A DNA stretch of 64,000 nt from Brachynemurus nebulosus. Taxonomy: Eukaryota > Arthropoda > Insecta > Neuroptera > Myrmeleontidae. How positions within the stretch are numbered: position 1 is the stretch's first letter; each line of letters opens with the position of its first letter. Location of the stretch: the NCBI GenBank assembly GCA_035578155.1, contig JAPWDM010000045.1:2302501-2366500 (forward strand), written 5' to 3'. Positions 12,462-26,251 of the stretch are shown one piece after another. Position numbers and translations under genes: made by a program. A model generated the notes under the pieces. That model was not told the origin of the DNA, ran no database searches, and saw nothing but the letters and a program-made list of their open reading frames with translations.

Positions 12462-13211
12462 GTTCTGACCAGTCAAATCCTTATTTTTATTGTTGTTTTT
12501 TCCTTTGTTGTTGTTATTGTTCTGGCCGTTGTTGTATTTCTTGTTAGGCCCTTTTATGTTGTGATATATATGGTGTTTTTATTGCTTCTATTGTTATTGG
12601 CCGTTGTTGTATTTCTTGTTAGGCCTTTTGTTCGTCGTTTTGTTTTTTATTGATTTCGTTTTAAATTTTTAAGTGTATAGATCTTCTGACTTTTAATTGA
12701 AGTAGGCGGCGTGTTTGGTAAGAGGTTTAAAAAGAGGAGCGCGGTGTCACTCAGCCCGATCATATCCGACGACATGTCCCCACGGATAGTTCCAGATATG
12801 ATCTTTCTCTAGGGGCACAAGTGGGGGTTTTTAGTTGGTAAGAGTCCAACTCGTCCAGCAAAAACACCTAGCTGGATGTATTACTGAATATTCTCCCTCA
12901 CAAAAAAAGGCACTGTGAAGGTTGCTATCGCTGCAGCAGTGGGGGACTTTTTTTCGGTGCCTTGGGTGATCGCGAATAACTCACTGAATTTTCAATTTTT
13001 TGGTCCAAAAATTTTATCATGAATTTATTATATATCAACGAATATATCCTTAAAATATTAAAACATTCTATACAGTAGCTTTCTTTAAAAAAATTCCCAA
13101 AAATCACCTTTTTTTCAGGCGGTCCTCCTTAAACAAATCCAATTAATTTATCAACAACAATATTTATACTGCACTTTACAACTGCATTTTTAGGTTCCCG
13201 CAAAAAAAGTA

Positions 13212-13325
13212 AAATATCCTTGTTGCAGCATCCTGCATAACATAGCGAATTTCCGTTTACAAAAATTAGTTTTTCTCGAAAACTAGTTGACATAGAATAA
13301 AAGTTTAAAGACCTTTTTTACCCGA
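13212..13325 (-). repeat. Family A repeat, 3' fragment (minus strand)
   Basis: Reads on the minus strand as the family A end: TTTTTCGAGAAAACTAGT inverted at 13271-13290, then AAACGGAAATTCGCTATG and TATGCAGGATGCTGC. It lies just outside the TTAA element. Confidence 0.65.
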
Positions 13326-13439
13326 CTGCATCAGGAGAAGTGTATAACTAGATGCAGAATTTTTGAGGTATGAAAGTCCAACAAAAAGGAAAGATATATT
13401 TTTAGTAAGAGATACACATATTTTAGTAGAAGAGCTGTA

Positions 13440-14300
13440 CGGGTTCTGGGCCACCACAAAACGGAGTAACTTGAACCCTTTTGACGATGTTTCAAAGCGT
13501 GTGACTTAGGATCCTATTGCACTCATTTTACGGTACTACACATTTCAAACTTATGAGTCATCAAACTGTATCGATGTGCAAACCTTGACCTTTGACCCGG
13601 CACGTACCGTATCAAAATTTGTTGTTGACATTTGACCCCACACTCGCTCATACTGTTGGCCTTGAAATTCCTAAGAAATGAGTCATAACCTCAACAACCA
13701 AATAAATTCAAGTTAACCCATTATGCGTCATCACAATTTCGTCATCACGATTTAGATTTGTGTTAACCCATTACCCACCAGCTCTAACAAAGTTTTTGAA
13801 TACAAACCTAACGCATGCGGAGACTGAATTTTAGTACATGACGCATGCGCAGACTGGATTTTAGACTATAAATTGATAGCTGGGGTACACTATCGGGTCA
13901 AAAATGTGGGGGATACCCTAACTCGGGGGTGGCCCCAAACTTTTGACACAGTACTGTACTTAAATTTTTGGTACACTGCCGTGTCAAAAGTGCAGACCCC
14001 CTGACTAAAAAGGTATCCGATCATTTTTTGAAGCGTATTGTACTTGTTTTTTGTGTACGTGCAAACTTTGACCTTTGACCCCAACACGCGCTTGCCTTAA
14101 TTGCGTCATCTTAAACGGAAGGTATACTACCACGTCAAAAATGTGGGATTACCCTAACCCAAGGATCAAAAAGGTATCCGATCATTTTTTGAAGCGTTCT
14201 GTGCTTATTACGTGCAAACCTTCGCCTTTAACCTCGCTTAATTGCGTCATCTTAAACGAAAATCGGGAGGCCGCTAAATTTTATGGGGGCACAGTACCAA
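13440..14300 (+). repeat. Degenerate ~150-bp tandem repeats
   Basis: Two clear units start with GGTACACTGCCGTGTCAAAA (about 13970) and GGTATACTACCACGTCAAAA (about 14120). Each contains AAAAAGGTATCCGATCATTT, GTGCAAACCTT and AATTGCGTCATCTTAAACG. Partial older units with GGTACACTATCGGGTCAAAA (13883) and GCAAACCTTGACCTTTGACC (13578) precede them. GC-richer than the surroundings. Open frames inside are by-products of the repeat. Confidence 0.65.
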
Positions 14301-14329
14301 GCGCTGGACGCTGATTAAGATTTTAAAAC

Positions 14330-15490
14330 TAACTTCAGACTCTGGGGTCTAGAGCCCAGACTTCAGACCGCTACTGTACTGTCGGAAATTGGATGTCGAC
14401 TGTACCTCAGGGGATTTTTGTGTATATTTAACCTTGGAAAATCTTCTTAGTTTCAGGAATTTTTATCAGTTTTAAAATAAACAAACAACCAATATCTAAA
14501 TGTTTGTTTTAGCTGAGTGTTTATTTTAGCAGACCTTGAAAGCAGATTGTAAAACATCATTTAAGAATAACACAAAACTATTTCTAGGATAATTTATAAA
14601 TCAAATTAAAATTATCTTAATATCTACACACCTGTATATTATGTATATACCCTGTATATTAATAATATATATTTTATGTAACATCATTCCATTTCTTATT
14701 TATGATTAGATTGAATACAGAATCTAATTATAAAATAATTTATAAATATTGCCAAAAATTTGCTTAATCAAGAGAAATTATTATATGTATATCATTTTAA
14801 TACTGATTCATATTTATATTAAAGTATAATAGTATACAGGTTACGTATTTATTAACATTTTAAACAGAATAAAATTTCAAATTTTTTAGTTTTAAATTGT
14901 TATAATTTAAACACGTTATTTAACATAAAAAATTATAACGTATTATTGAGTTGCTAAATTTTTATAGATTAGTGTCTATATTAGAAAATTCATATGAAAA
15001 ATCAAAATTTCTATATACCTACTAGAACATTTTGAATATAGATCTACTTTATTATTAACACACATATTATATAATAAAACATATATAACAGGTGTATATT
15101 TGATATTTTTAATAAATGTTTTAGTATACAGGGTGTATCATTGAATATGCTTTTTAATTAGAATGGTTAATATCATTAGATTTTTTTCAATACTTTTATA
15201 GCTAAACGAAACAAACTTCTTGCTGTAAAAAATAGGGGAGTTCAGGGTAACAATTAAGATTTTAATATAATACCATTTTATCTTTGTTAAAAGCTTTATT
15301 GATCATGCAAAATTTAATCGTTTGTAAAGATCCGGATTTCTGACCGTTACTGTACCTGACGACAAATTAAATGTCGACTGTATTTGTACAAAATTTATTA
15401 AACAAATAATAATAAACAAATTAATATATATTAAACAAAAGTCAGTAAAATTTTTAAACATTGAATTAAGATGACCTACGTGACACTTTT
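14330..15490. other. AT-rich stretch with one element-end fragment
   Basis: Mostly featureless. At 15229-15255 AATAGGGGAGTTCAGGGTAA resembles the GGGGAG ends seen at 8.3 and 33.5 kb, but no partner end was found. Confidence 0.4.
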
Positions 15491-15494
15491 TATA

Positions 15495-15862
15495 AATGCT
15501 GATGATAACATAATTTGAGTTTTATAAATATTACTGTCAAACCATTATAAGTTAATGTAATTTGGATTGTTATGAACATTGGTGAATAAATTTAATTGAA
15601 CCCATTATGAGTCAGTATAGTTTAGACTGATTAATAATCAAGATGAATTTTGAGTTCACCTATTACAAGTCAATACCAATTTGGATTTTTTATTAACATT
15701 AATGAAGATATTTGATTTTCACCCATTACAGATCAACATATTTTAGACTTTCTGAATATTCATGATGAATTTTGGTTGAAACCATTGTAAGTCAATACGA
15801 ATTTGGGATTTGATTAACATTAATGAAGAAATTTGATTTAAACTATTATACATCAGTAGAAA
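15495..15862 (+). repeat. 60-bp tandem array, about 6 units
   Basis: Units repeat every 60 bp: the CCATTATAAGTCAATA-like phrase falls at about 15541, 15600, 15660, 15720, 15780 and 15841. Units alternate in type (ATTAACATTAATGAAGA versus AATATTCATGATGAATT), so a 120-bp higher-order period is likely. A related phrase (TTAACCCATTATGCGTCAT) occurs at 13713 and 13774, linking this array to the degenerate one upstream. Confidence 0.75.
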
Positions 15863-16606
15863 GATCTTTAAAAATAAAAAGTTGTGTCAATTTAAACTTT
15901 TTCTATCTGTTATAGTTTTCGAGTAATTTGACAAAATTAAATTTTTACCCGAACTTTGGGGGTGGATTTCACCCCGTAAATTTTTTGTTTTTGGCCGATA
16001 AAAAAAAACGCCGTAAGCAGCGGTGCCCCATCACAGAAGTCGAATTTTTCCGTTTCATCGTCGGTATTGAGTGTCTACAAGCGAAATGTAATTGAAAGTC
16101 CACAAGCGATTTGTCATTTTGGTGGTTTCAAAACTGATGATGAGTGTCCGGTTGATCGGGGCTTTAAAAAAAGGTTTTAAGTTTTTAAGGGCTGAATCTC
16201 AGTAAATTTCAATTTTCTGCCGATAGGAGTTAACAGGGAAAAAGCCAACACAATTCGTACGAGGGCATTCCTACCCATGCTTATCCGCCAATTGTTTTCG
16301 TGTTCTATTTTTAAATATTAAAAAAGGAACTTAAATAGTAAACTGGAAGGCTTTTATGAAGATATTTTTTCTTTCCAAAAAAATCAAAAATTTCTATTTT
16401 ATAAATAATAAAAATCCAAAAGTCCTAATTTATAAATAAACAGTGACTTTAATAACATTTTTAAATTACTTAATATGTATGCATTTCATTTGTTAGAAAA
16501 GTAAAATCACTTTTTTTTAAATTTTTTAAAATTACTATTCGCCTACTTGTATTTAGAATAAAAAAATGCATTTAAAACACATTTAACAATAGCATTCAAT
16601 TCCGAT
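15863..16606. other. Unassigned; holds a dispersed-repeat fragment
   Basis: The stretch with GGATTTCACCCC and TTTTTGGCCGATAAAAAAAA (15963-16010) recurs at 19617-19661 next to family A, so it belongs to a dispersed repeat. No gene seen. Confidence 0.45.
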
Positions 16607-17235
16607 GTAAAAATGGGAGAAGTGGGGGAAAAGTAATGTGGACTCCCTAAAAGGTACTAGCTGGATACTAACTGAATACACGTACAAAATTTCAGCCCTC
16701 TAGGTTTCCTTAGAGAGTCTCTAGACGTGTTAGAAAACAAGCAAAAAAATTAAGGAAATATTGGCGTAAAAATCGTGGGGGTAAGGGTTAAAAGTTGAAA
16801 CCTCCAAAAAACAGTATCTGGCTATTAGCTTAACCTGTACACAAAATTTCAGCCCTCTAGGTTTATTTGGGGAGATTTTGACCCGAACGAAACTGTTAAA
16901 AAACAAGAAAAATCATGTTCTTTTGGGTATAAAAATGGTGGGGTAGGGGTTAAAAGTCGGGACCCCCAAAAGGCACCCCCTTGATACCAACTCAATCCCA
17001 ATACAAAATTTCAGCCCTCTAGGTTTATTCGGGTGACCTGTGCGAGTGGTACAAAGTTCGAAAACGTCAAAAAAGCATGAAATTGTAGCTTAAAAATGAG
17101 GGGGGTGGGGTAAAATATTAAAACCTTCAAAAAGCACAACCTAAGCATGAACTCTATCAACACACCAAATTTCAACCACGTACGTTAATTCTGGAGGGCT
17201 GGGGGCGTGTTAGATCCAGCGAAAATCGTTTTTCC
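16607..17235 (+). repeat. Diverged 159-bp tandem array, 4 units
   Basis: ACAAAATTTCAGCCCTCTAG recurs at 16684, 16841 and 17003 and, degraded, at 17162: spacings 157, 162 and 159 bp. Each unit also has a TAAAAATGGTGGGGTAGGGG-like G-rich block followed by AAAAGGCAC. The fixed spacing with heavy divergence marks an old array. No coding reading survives across units. Confidence 0.75.
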
Positions 17236-17492
17236 CCCTACTCCCTCCAAATCATCCTAGGAAACTGAATTTTGGATATGTTGTAGATAATTGAAAATTA
17301 TTTCCAACCGGTTTGGATAATTTTTATTGCTTTTCCGCCCCCCACCACCCCCTTAAACGTTGGGTCGGATCCAAAATTTGCCCAAAATTTGACCACACTT
17401 TGATAGTATTTTGTGCATCGGAATGAAACCCAGTTACCAAATGTGAGCTCTTAACTTCCATAGGGGGGCCCTACACATATTAAAAGGTAGCG

Positions 17493-17495
<3 letters not shown>

Positions 17496-17537
<42 letters not shown>
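17496..17537. repeat. (AT)n microsatellite
   Basis: Uninterrupted AT dinucleotides. Forms the left border of the 819-bp tandem duplication. Confidence 0.95.
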
Positions 17538-19530
<1,993 letters not shown>

Positions 19531-20100
19531 TGAAAATTAATTAAAAAAATCGAAAAACCCGACTGCATTTAAAGTAAACTAAAACGGTGGAAACAAGACG
19601 AAATAGAGAATTTTTTGGATTTCACCCCTTAAATAGCGTTTTTGGCCGATAAAAAAAATACGGGTCTGTTATTTTTCTGTGTTCTACACGCCTATCAAGT
19701 TTCATCAAAATCGTGAATTATCACTTCAAGACCTTTACTTGACAGTGTTAGCTCTCTGAAAAAATGCTAAGAATTTTAAGAGCAACAAAAATGTGCTTGA
19801 AATTAATTAAAAATTAAAATTACATATGAAAAGTAATTGTTAAAATGTTGTGGGATGCTGTTATTATTAATATAATTTATGCAATCACTTTTACAGCGCT
19901 GTAGCTAACATTGCTTGTATGATGGTCTAATAAAATTCATAACTTTACATAAGATTTATGTAGTAAAAGCAACGATGTAAAAATATTATATTACCGTTAA
20001 AAGAGACATCATTTAATCATAAATGATAAATGGTTCTAAAAAAGAAAAATAAAAAAAATATAAATGAAATATTTCATAGTAACTAACATTATCGAAACTG
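19531..20100. other. Unassigned, partly dispersed repeat
   Basis: 19617-19740 repeats phrases found at 15963 (TTTTTGGCCGATAAAAAAA) and at 17640 and 18460 (TGTGTTCTACACACCTACCA with small changes). The rest is AT-rich without a gene. Confidence 0.5.
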
Positions 20101-20247
20101 CATATAACGTTTCCATCTGGTGTACTCTGCAACAGTTGTATAGACTTGCGCCATATAACCACCCCCAATGAGTGAATGCGGCCGGCACCCTATAGACAAT
20201 GTATGTTTTTCGAAGTGGTGTGAACGACGATATTAGCCAACGCGTCG

Positions 20248-20257
20248 CTATATAAAG
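20248..20257 (+). promoter_or_regulatory. Candidate TATA box of a signal-peptide gene
   Basis: CTATATAAAG in a locally GC-rich stretch (20140-20290) that stands out from the AT-rich surroundings. A start site would fall near 20280. A 6-codon upstream ORF (ATG at 20293) and AATAAA at about 20321 lie between it and the ATG at 20500. The TATA to AATAAA spacing would also fit the R region of a solo LTR, but no matching LTR borders or target duplication were found. Confidence 0.4.
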
Positions 20258-20499
20258 AGACGCACCGATCCCGCTAGCGTTGTCTTAACTCGATGTTTCT
20301 AACAACTATCTAGCTTTGAAAAATAAACTTTCTTCTATTAAGTTCCGTCTCGACTAGTACATCAACAATTGTCGAGCAACAGGAGTTTTTATTGAGTCGA
20401 GTGCTTTTTTTAGGTTCTGTATAAAAAAGTTTGGTGTGAGTTTTTAAAAAAAGACATTTAAAAAAAATTTGTTTGCTGTCACTTTTATTTCCGCCGAAA

Positions 20500-20547
20500 A
20501 TGATTTTACGGAGTGTCTTAACGTTGTTAATTATTTTCTTTGTTATG
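20500..20547 (+). CDS. Candidate first coding exon: secretory signal peptide
   Basis: The ATG has adenine at -3. The frame reads MILRSVLTLLIIFFVM, then a strong splice donor (ATG|GTAAGT) at 20548, phase 0. An early arginine followed by a long hydrophobic core is a textbook signal peptide, so the product would enter the secretory pathway. The TATA box lies 250 bp upstream. Downstream exons are not certain. One candidate begins after TATTTTTAG at 23380 and reads GTSTTAGHLKCFTRLDLDIN in the matching phase; it is weak because its tail becomes low-complexity. Partner function unknown. It could be a chance 16-codon frame, but the combination of signals is uncommon in this window. Confidence 0.4.
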
Positions 20548-20548
20548 G

Positions 20549-21372
20549 TAAGTGATTTTTTGCTATTTCTTATTTTTAATTTAAAAAATTTGAATTGAAA
20601 TATTATTGTTAAATTTTTTCCTGTTCTATGAAAGTTTAAATAAAAACTTATGTTTTTAAAAGTTATGGCGCGCAATAACCACGTATGTGCAGATTCGTTT
20701 TTTTTTTTACAAAATTAATGTTAAATGTGGAAAAAATGAAATTTAAAGGTTAAAAACTTATTAAACTATGTGTTTTTCTAAAATTGCTAGTGAATTTTTG
20801 CTATTTATAAGTGAATTAAATACTAACTGCTTTTACTTTTGCATTGAGTAAGCATAGCCAAAATGTTGGAAAAAAGATTGAACTAGTGTATTTCTGCTTT
20901 CATGAATAGATTAATTTCAATTTTCAATATATCATACATTATAGTGCAAAACATATACATAGGTATATGTTAACGCCACCTTTCCCCTTAGCTTAGTGTC
21001 ACCGAATGGTTAAGGTTTTCCTTATAATATATGGGTACTGCAATAAACACTCTATTCAATCAATTTTGATGTTAGCATTGTGTTAAATTCACTAATAACT
21101 AATAGCAATTAAGAACCAACCGAAAAAAAATTTTTGTGCAATAATTTATTTAAACTGAACCGATCAAATTCCAAACATAGTAACTTAAAGACTTTTGAAG
21201 ATCTCTAGCGCGTGAATTTTAAAGAAAAGGACCTTTGAGTGTATGTGCAAATAATAACTTAGCCAATTTTTTTTCCTTTGAACTTTGAAAATTAACATTA
21301 TTATCATCATCAAAAGTAACCGCGCTTGCGTAACATTGGTAATCACAACCAAGCTTAAGTAAATACTATTTG
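20549..21372. other. Putative intron / unassigned AT-rich DNA
   Basis: Follows the candidate splice donor. No exon or repeat recognised. Confidence 0.35.
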
Positions 21373-21378
21373 TTTTAA

Positions 21379-21688
21379 CAGGTTCCCTGTCTCCAATCAA
21401 CCAAGTCTATGGAACCATGTACGTCCCACGTTATTTTTCTCAATTAACATTCTGTTTGTATCTTTAAAGGTTGAGTGAGTGTATGTTTTTTTTTTTTTTA
21501 TTTAAATTATGTACTCCACACGTCTCAATATCAAAAATCGTATTTGTTCGTCCACGTCCATTAAAAAATTGGTAGCAAAATTGTCTCTGCATCTGATCAT
21601 ATCTGATTCATGAACGTGTGCAAATGGGTACAAAAAAATGTCCCGTGAATCATATATGATTCACGGGACACTCAGGACAGGGAACCTG
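21379..21688. mobile_element. TTAA-flanked MITE, CAGGTTCCCTGTC ends
   Basis: TTAA at 21375-21378 and 21689-21692 flanks perfect 13-bp inverted ends CAGGTTCCCTGTC. Counting flanks, 19 bp are perfectly inverted. A 32-bp perfect palindrome at 21639-21670 (centre CATATATG, arms TGTCCCGTGAAT) lies near the right end. Non-coding. TTAA insertion points to piggyBac or Kolobok relatives. The 52.2-kb element shares the CAGGTT start. Confidence 0.85.
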
Positions 21689-21694
21689 TTAAAA

Positions 21695-22392
21695 TATGGG
21701 TGGTGTTAAAAACTATATTATATATAAGTACTTGCATTTTAATTTAATATTAGCTACTTTTATTTAAATTTAGGTTGCTTATGTGTTAGTTGTGTAAATA
21801 ATACACATATTATGCGCAATTATATGCCAAAGCCGAATTGGAATCCTAAGATTTTGAGCTCGATAGTGATACTTATTTATTTTATATGCAAGAAGTAAAC
21901 TGAAAAATTACTGAATCGATTTTAAAAATTTTTTAGTGTTAGAAAGTGAAATATTTTTAAAAAATACAACGACTATATTTAATTTTAAAAAAAAATAGAT
22001 TAAGTAAGAAATTGCAATATTTATAAATCAAGTCGGGGGAAAATTATTTATTTTTATAGCTACTTTTTAACTTATCCATCTAAGCATTTAGAGGTGCAAT
22101 TGTATAACGAGCTTTACAGCTTAAATGTGGTTAAATTTTAATGAAAAGAATGAAAGACGAAAATAATGTTTTTCAATTATTATAATAAATTTGCTTAAAA
22201 ATCAATAGTTTTTAACAATCGTAATTAATAAAATATAATCTACAATTTTCTACATACTGCCAGACAAAAAGGAATTTTTTTTTAAATAAAATAACTAAAT
22301 TAATTAAATACATGCCTATTTAATTACATTTTTATTTATTAACATTTTACTCTTTTTTATTTTAAAATTTAATCCCACGATTCTGATTAAAA
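21695..22392. other. AT-rich stretch, no gene seen
   Basis: Nothing recognised. Confidence 0.4.
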
Positions 22393-22400
22393 TGAATGTT

Positions 22401-22889
22401 CAGGGCCGGCGTAAGGATATTTCGCCACCCCCCCTCCCTATGTTGGTAAACACTTATTTAAATATAATAACAGTCAAAAGTCGTACAATTAATATTAAAA
22501 ATTTCTCAGACACAATATACTTTCGAAAATAAAAATGAAAAACACAATTAAATCAATACCTAATGTTAATTTATTTACGATAAATTATTTATTAATAAGT
22601 ATATTACACAGTGGGAAAATCCGAAAAAATTTAAATATAAACATATAAAATTTGATCACTAGAATTATCAAAAAAAAAAAAAAAAAAAAAAAATTAATTA
22701 CATTTTCACTTCGAAAATGTGACAACTAGTTCGTTAAGGTTAATGATTTGTACTTATTCTTAAGGCCCATCAGGCTTTTTTGTGTCACGAAGGATCTGAT
22801 ATTGTTTAAAAAAGTTTCAGATAAAATTTTACGTCTCTGAATTTTGGCGCCCTAGGTGATCGTCTAGTTCGGCGGTTGTGCCGGCCCTG
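22401..22889. mobile_element. hAT-type MITE with CAGGGCCGGC ends
   Basis: Terminal inverted repeats CAGGGCCGGC / GCCGGCCCTG are flanked by a perfect 8-bp duplication TGAATGTT (22393-22400, 22890-22897). An 8-bp duplication and CAG..CTG ends define hAT elements. Near the right end GGCGCCCTAGGTGATCGTCT is a subterminal motif familiar from hAT miniature elements. It contains an A22 run at 22671-22692. No transposase. Confidence 0.92.
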
Positions 22890-22897
22890 TGAATGTT

Positions 22898-23940
22898 AAC
22901 ATTCTTAATTATTTATTATTCAACTGAAATATTTAATTAATATTATTTTAGCTATCCCTTTATTCGTTTAATCATATTTTTTCAAAAAGCATGAAATATA
23001 CATACAAATGTAATTAATGTAATGGTTCATTAAGCTAAACATGATTTTAAATTTATTATACAATTTTAAAACAATAAAAATTTTAAATATTTAATTATAA
23101 AATTGTGATTACATTGTATTTTATTTTATTAAAATTGCTGATTTTTGTAATATTTAATAATTATTTAACGCCTTAAGTGGAAGTGAGGGGAAATGAAGTG
23201 GTTACTCTTTTGTCCACAACCCTCTCATTGTTGAATTAGATAACGGTTCTAGATGTTTTGTGGAAAAAAACGAGGTACGGTTAACAGAGCTTTTACTGCA
23301 ATTAAAAATATAGCTAATAATAGCTTAAAAACGTTTAGGGGGGACTTATCTCAAATTTCAGATGTAATAATATTTTTAGGGCACTTCTACTACTGCTGGA
23401 CACTTGAAATGTTTTACGAGGCTAGACCTTGACATAAACAATTTAAAAAAAAAAATTTTTTTTCGAATTCCTCTCTTTTTAGAAAATTTTTGAATTTTTA
23501 AATATAAGGAAACCTCTACACAGTATGTACCTAATATTTTTAAGAGAGATATGTTTGCTTTAATTGATTTTGTTTTCAAATTTTTGAATTCATTTTGTTA
23601 AAACGTTAACTGTCAATTATGAAATACGAAAAACTCGACAAAAATTCTAAATTCTTCACCAATCGTTGTTATTATAAATTCAACGATACATCATGTTTTA
23701 ATTGCAAATATAAAAAATATTTTAACTTCTTAAATCGGAAGTTAGCAGTTATATAGCAGGTAACTTGTTTCGTAAACAACATTTACCATTCTGTTGTCTA
23801 ATTACTATAGTTACAAAAAATAACAGGTCATAGAAATTTACTTACCTTCTTAGGTAAGTAAATTGAATGTAAGTAATTGCTTATGGTCAATCAGTAAATT
23901 TTTCTATGGAATTCTTTTTTTATAGACGCCTAGGTAACCG
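22898..23940. other. AT-rich stretch; possible exon at 23380
   Basis: No repeat recognised. At 23380-23439, after a TATTTTTAG acceptor-like site, the plus strand reads a protein-like segment that could continue the 20500 exon (see that entry). Otherwise featureless. Confidence 0.3.
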
Positions 23941-25084
23941 GAAAGAAGTTAGCACCGTTGAAAAATCGTTTTTTTTTTATATAGTTAAATTGCTCCCAAA
24001 TTTCTACTTTGAAATCAGTTAGGTCGGATTTACATTAACGCTCTGCTCTCACTCCGATATCACTCCGCTCCGGGTTCGATAAAATATTCTAACACAATAA
24101 ACAATGAGTGTATTCACATCATCGCTCTGATATCGGTCCGATATCAGTCGCGGTTTGCTCCCGTTCCAATGCCACTCCAATATCAATACCATTCAGGTAA
24201 TATTTTATCGAAGCGATATCAGACTTGTTATGGCTTGTACCTATAGTGTAAACACTTTTTTGATTCCACTCCACTCCGCTTGCATTCAGTTGTTATGAAA
24301 AGATGTTTGTATCGAACTGAGACCGAACTGGGAGTGTACTTAGAGCGGCATTATAATGTGAATGGAGAACGAGTAGGTACCAGCATGATATCAGCACTGT
24401 AATGTGAACACAACAAGATTATACCGAATCGGGAGCATAATGATATCGGAGTGAGAGTGGAGCGTTAATGTAAATCGAGCCTAAGTGCTCCACCTGAAAC
24501 TTAATTATTTAATTAGTTATTTATAAAGAAAAAAATTTCTTTTCCTTATTTATGTTATCAGAATCTCCCAAAATAACACTTTTTTTATATAATTTCTTTA
24601 CGTCAATAAATTGCTCCCAATTTGCTCTATTTAATTTAAAAGCTAAAAATTAATTTTTTTGAATAATTATTAAATTTTTTTTTTTTATAATGTTATTTAA
24701 CTGTCAAAATTCAATTATGCTTAAATATATATATGCAAACGACTTAAAGAGTATGTTGATTTTCCTGCACGTTTTAATAAGACATAACCTAATTCTAAAT
24801 ATTTTTTATTTTAATATATTTTAATTATTATTCAGAAAAATTAATATTTAACTTTTAAGTTAGATGGAGCAAATTGGGAGCAATTTTTTGATATAAAGTA
24901 ATTATATAAAAATACATTATTTGACAAGATTTTGGTAATAAAAATAGTGAAACAAAAGTTTTATTGTTTGTAAATAACTAATTAAATAATTAAGTTTCAA
25001 GTGGAGCAATTACTGATTCCAAAGGAGCAATTTAGCCATATAACAAACAAAAAGATTTTCCAACTTTCGGAGCCAACTTCTTTC
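23941..25084. mobile_element. Foldback element with ~300-bp arms, interrupted in its left arm
   Basis: The left arm starts GAAAGAAGTTAGCACCGTTG and the right arm, inverted, GAAAGAAGTTGGCTCCGAAA. The arms stay alignable for about 300 bp through AAATTGCTCCC, GAAACTTAATTATTTAATTA, TTATATAATT and AATTGCTCCCAATTTGCTC. The left arm is broken at 24020 by a 460-bp element; without it the symmetry is continuous and the whole is about 680 bp. Arms differ at many positions, so it is old. Confidence 0.8.
24022..24481. mobile_element. 460-bp TIR element nested in the foldback arm
   Basis: Ends GGTCGGATTTACATTAACGC and inverted GGCTCGATTTACATTAACGC; similarity continues to TCTCACTCCGATATCA on both sides. 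TA abuts both ends, and excision restores the mirrored arm of the host element. It contains several CTCCGATATCA-like subterminal motifs. Non-coding. TA duplication is compatible with Tc1/mariner-type mobilisation. Confidence 0.8.
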
Positions 25085-25862
<778 letters not shown>

Positions 25863-25919
25863 AGAAAAGAAATCGAAAATTATAGTTATGTAATGTAATA
25901 ATATATTGTTTAATGGACA

Positions 25920-26114
25920 TATAAGATCCGTTAAGGTCCTGCGGACCCAAGAGCGCCAAAAATTAACTACTGAACTGATTTTGAAAATTTTGAAAATTGT
26001 TTCACTGTTAGAAGGTTAAACTATTTTAAATGGATACAGGTCTTAGATGAGATCTGCCAATGCCCAATATTTGGAAATTCGCTATGTTATGCAGATGCTG
26101 CGACAGGGGTATTC
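25920..26114 (+). repeat. Family A repeat, tandem-unit variant
   Basis: One unit (AAGATCCGTTAAGGTCCTGC, then ACTGATTTTGAAAATTTTGA and TTTCACTGTTAGAA) and the fixed terminus GGAAATTCGCTATGTTATGC plus AGATGCTGCGACAGGGGTAT. Same arrangement as 1501-1898. Confidence 0.7.
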
Positions 26115-26251
26115 TTACTTTTAGCTACGAAATAATTCTATAAATGCATACGAATAAATTGAAAACTTATTATGTGGTAAATTGAAATATTTTAGTTGTA
26201 TTTTGTTATAACCTCGCGCACAGAGTTCGATTAAAATTAATTAGTTTGTAC

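Larger units (their letters stand above)
10745..12908 (+). mobile_element. R1-type non-LTR retrotransposon, 5' truncated and internally deleted
   Basis: Bounded by a direct repeat (A)GGCACTGTGAAG at 10733-10744 and 12909-12920, read as the target-site duplication, with a short A7 tail at 12902-12908. Contents in order: an ORF1 lacking its start, a zinc-knuckle region, a second frame with apurinic-type endonuclease motifs, then a 450-nt 3' UTR. The reverse transcriptase is absent: the endonuclease frame breaks off shortly after SPLWESP and the element goes straight to its 3' end. The 3' UTR holds a 27-nt segment (GGCCGTTGTTGTATTTCTTG...) twice, 76 bp apart. Three lesions disrupt its frames, so it is a dead copy. 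Confidence 0.8.
10064..13128. mobile_element. TTAA-flanked DNA element interrupted by an R1-type LINE
   Basis: Left end TTAA|GAGGGACCACTAGTGT (10060-) and right end GGCGGTCCTCC|TTAA (-13132) are imperfect inverted repeats. Both continue into a shared TTGGGAATTTTT-like stretch. TTAA on both sides is the target preference of piggyBac- and Kolobok-type elements. Removing the LINE (10745-12920 including one target copy) leaves about 890 bp. No transposase recognised. The pairing of ends is moderate evidence. Confidence 0.5.

Noticed and set aside
20248..20330. Solo LTR (TATA followed by AATAAA about 70 bp later)
   Set aside because: No TG...CA borders with a matching 4-6 bp duplication were found; the promoter/first-exon reading explains more, though an LTR is not excluded.
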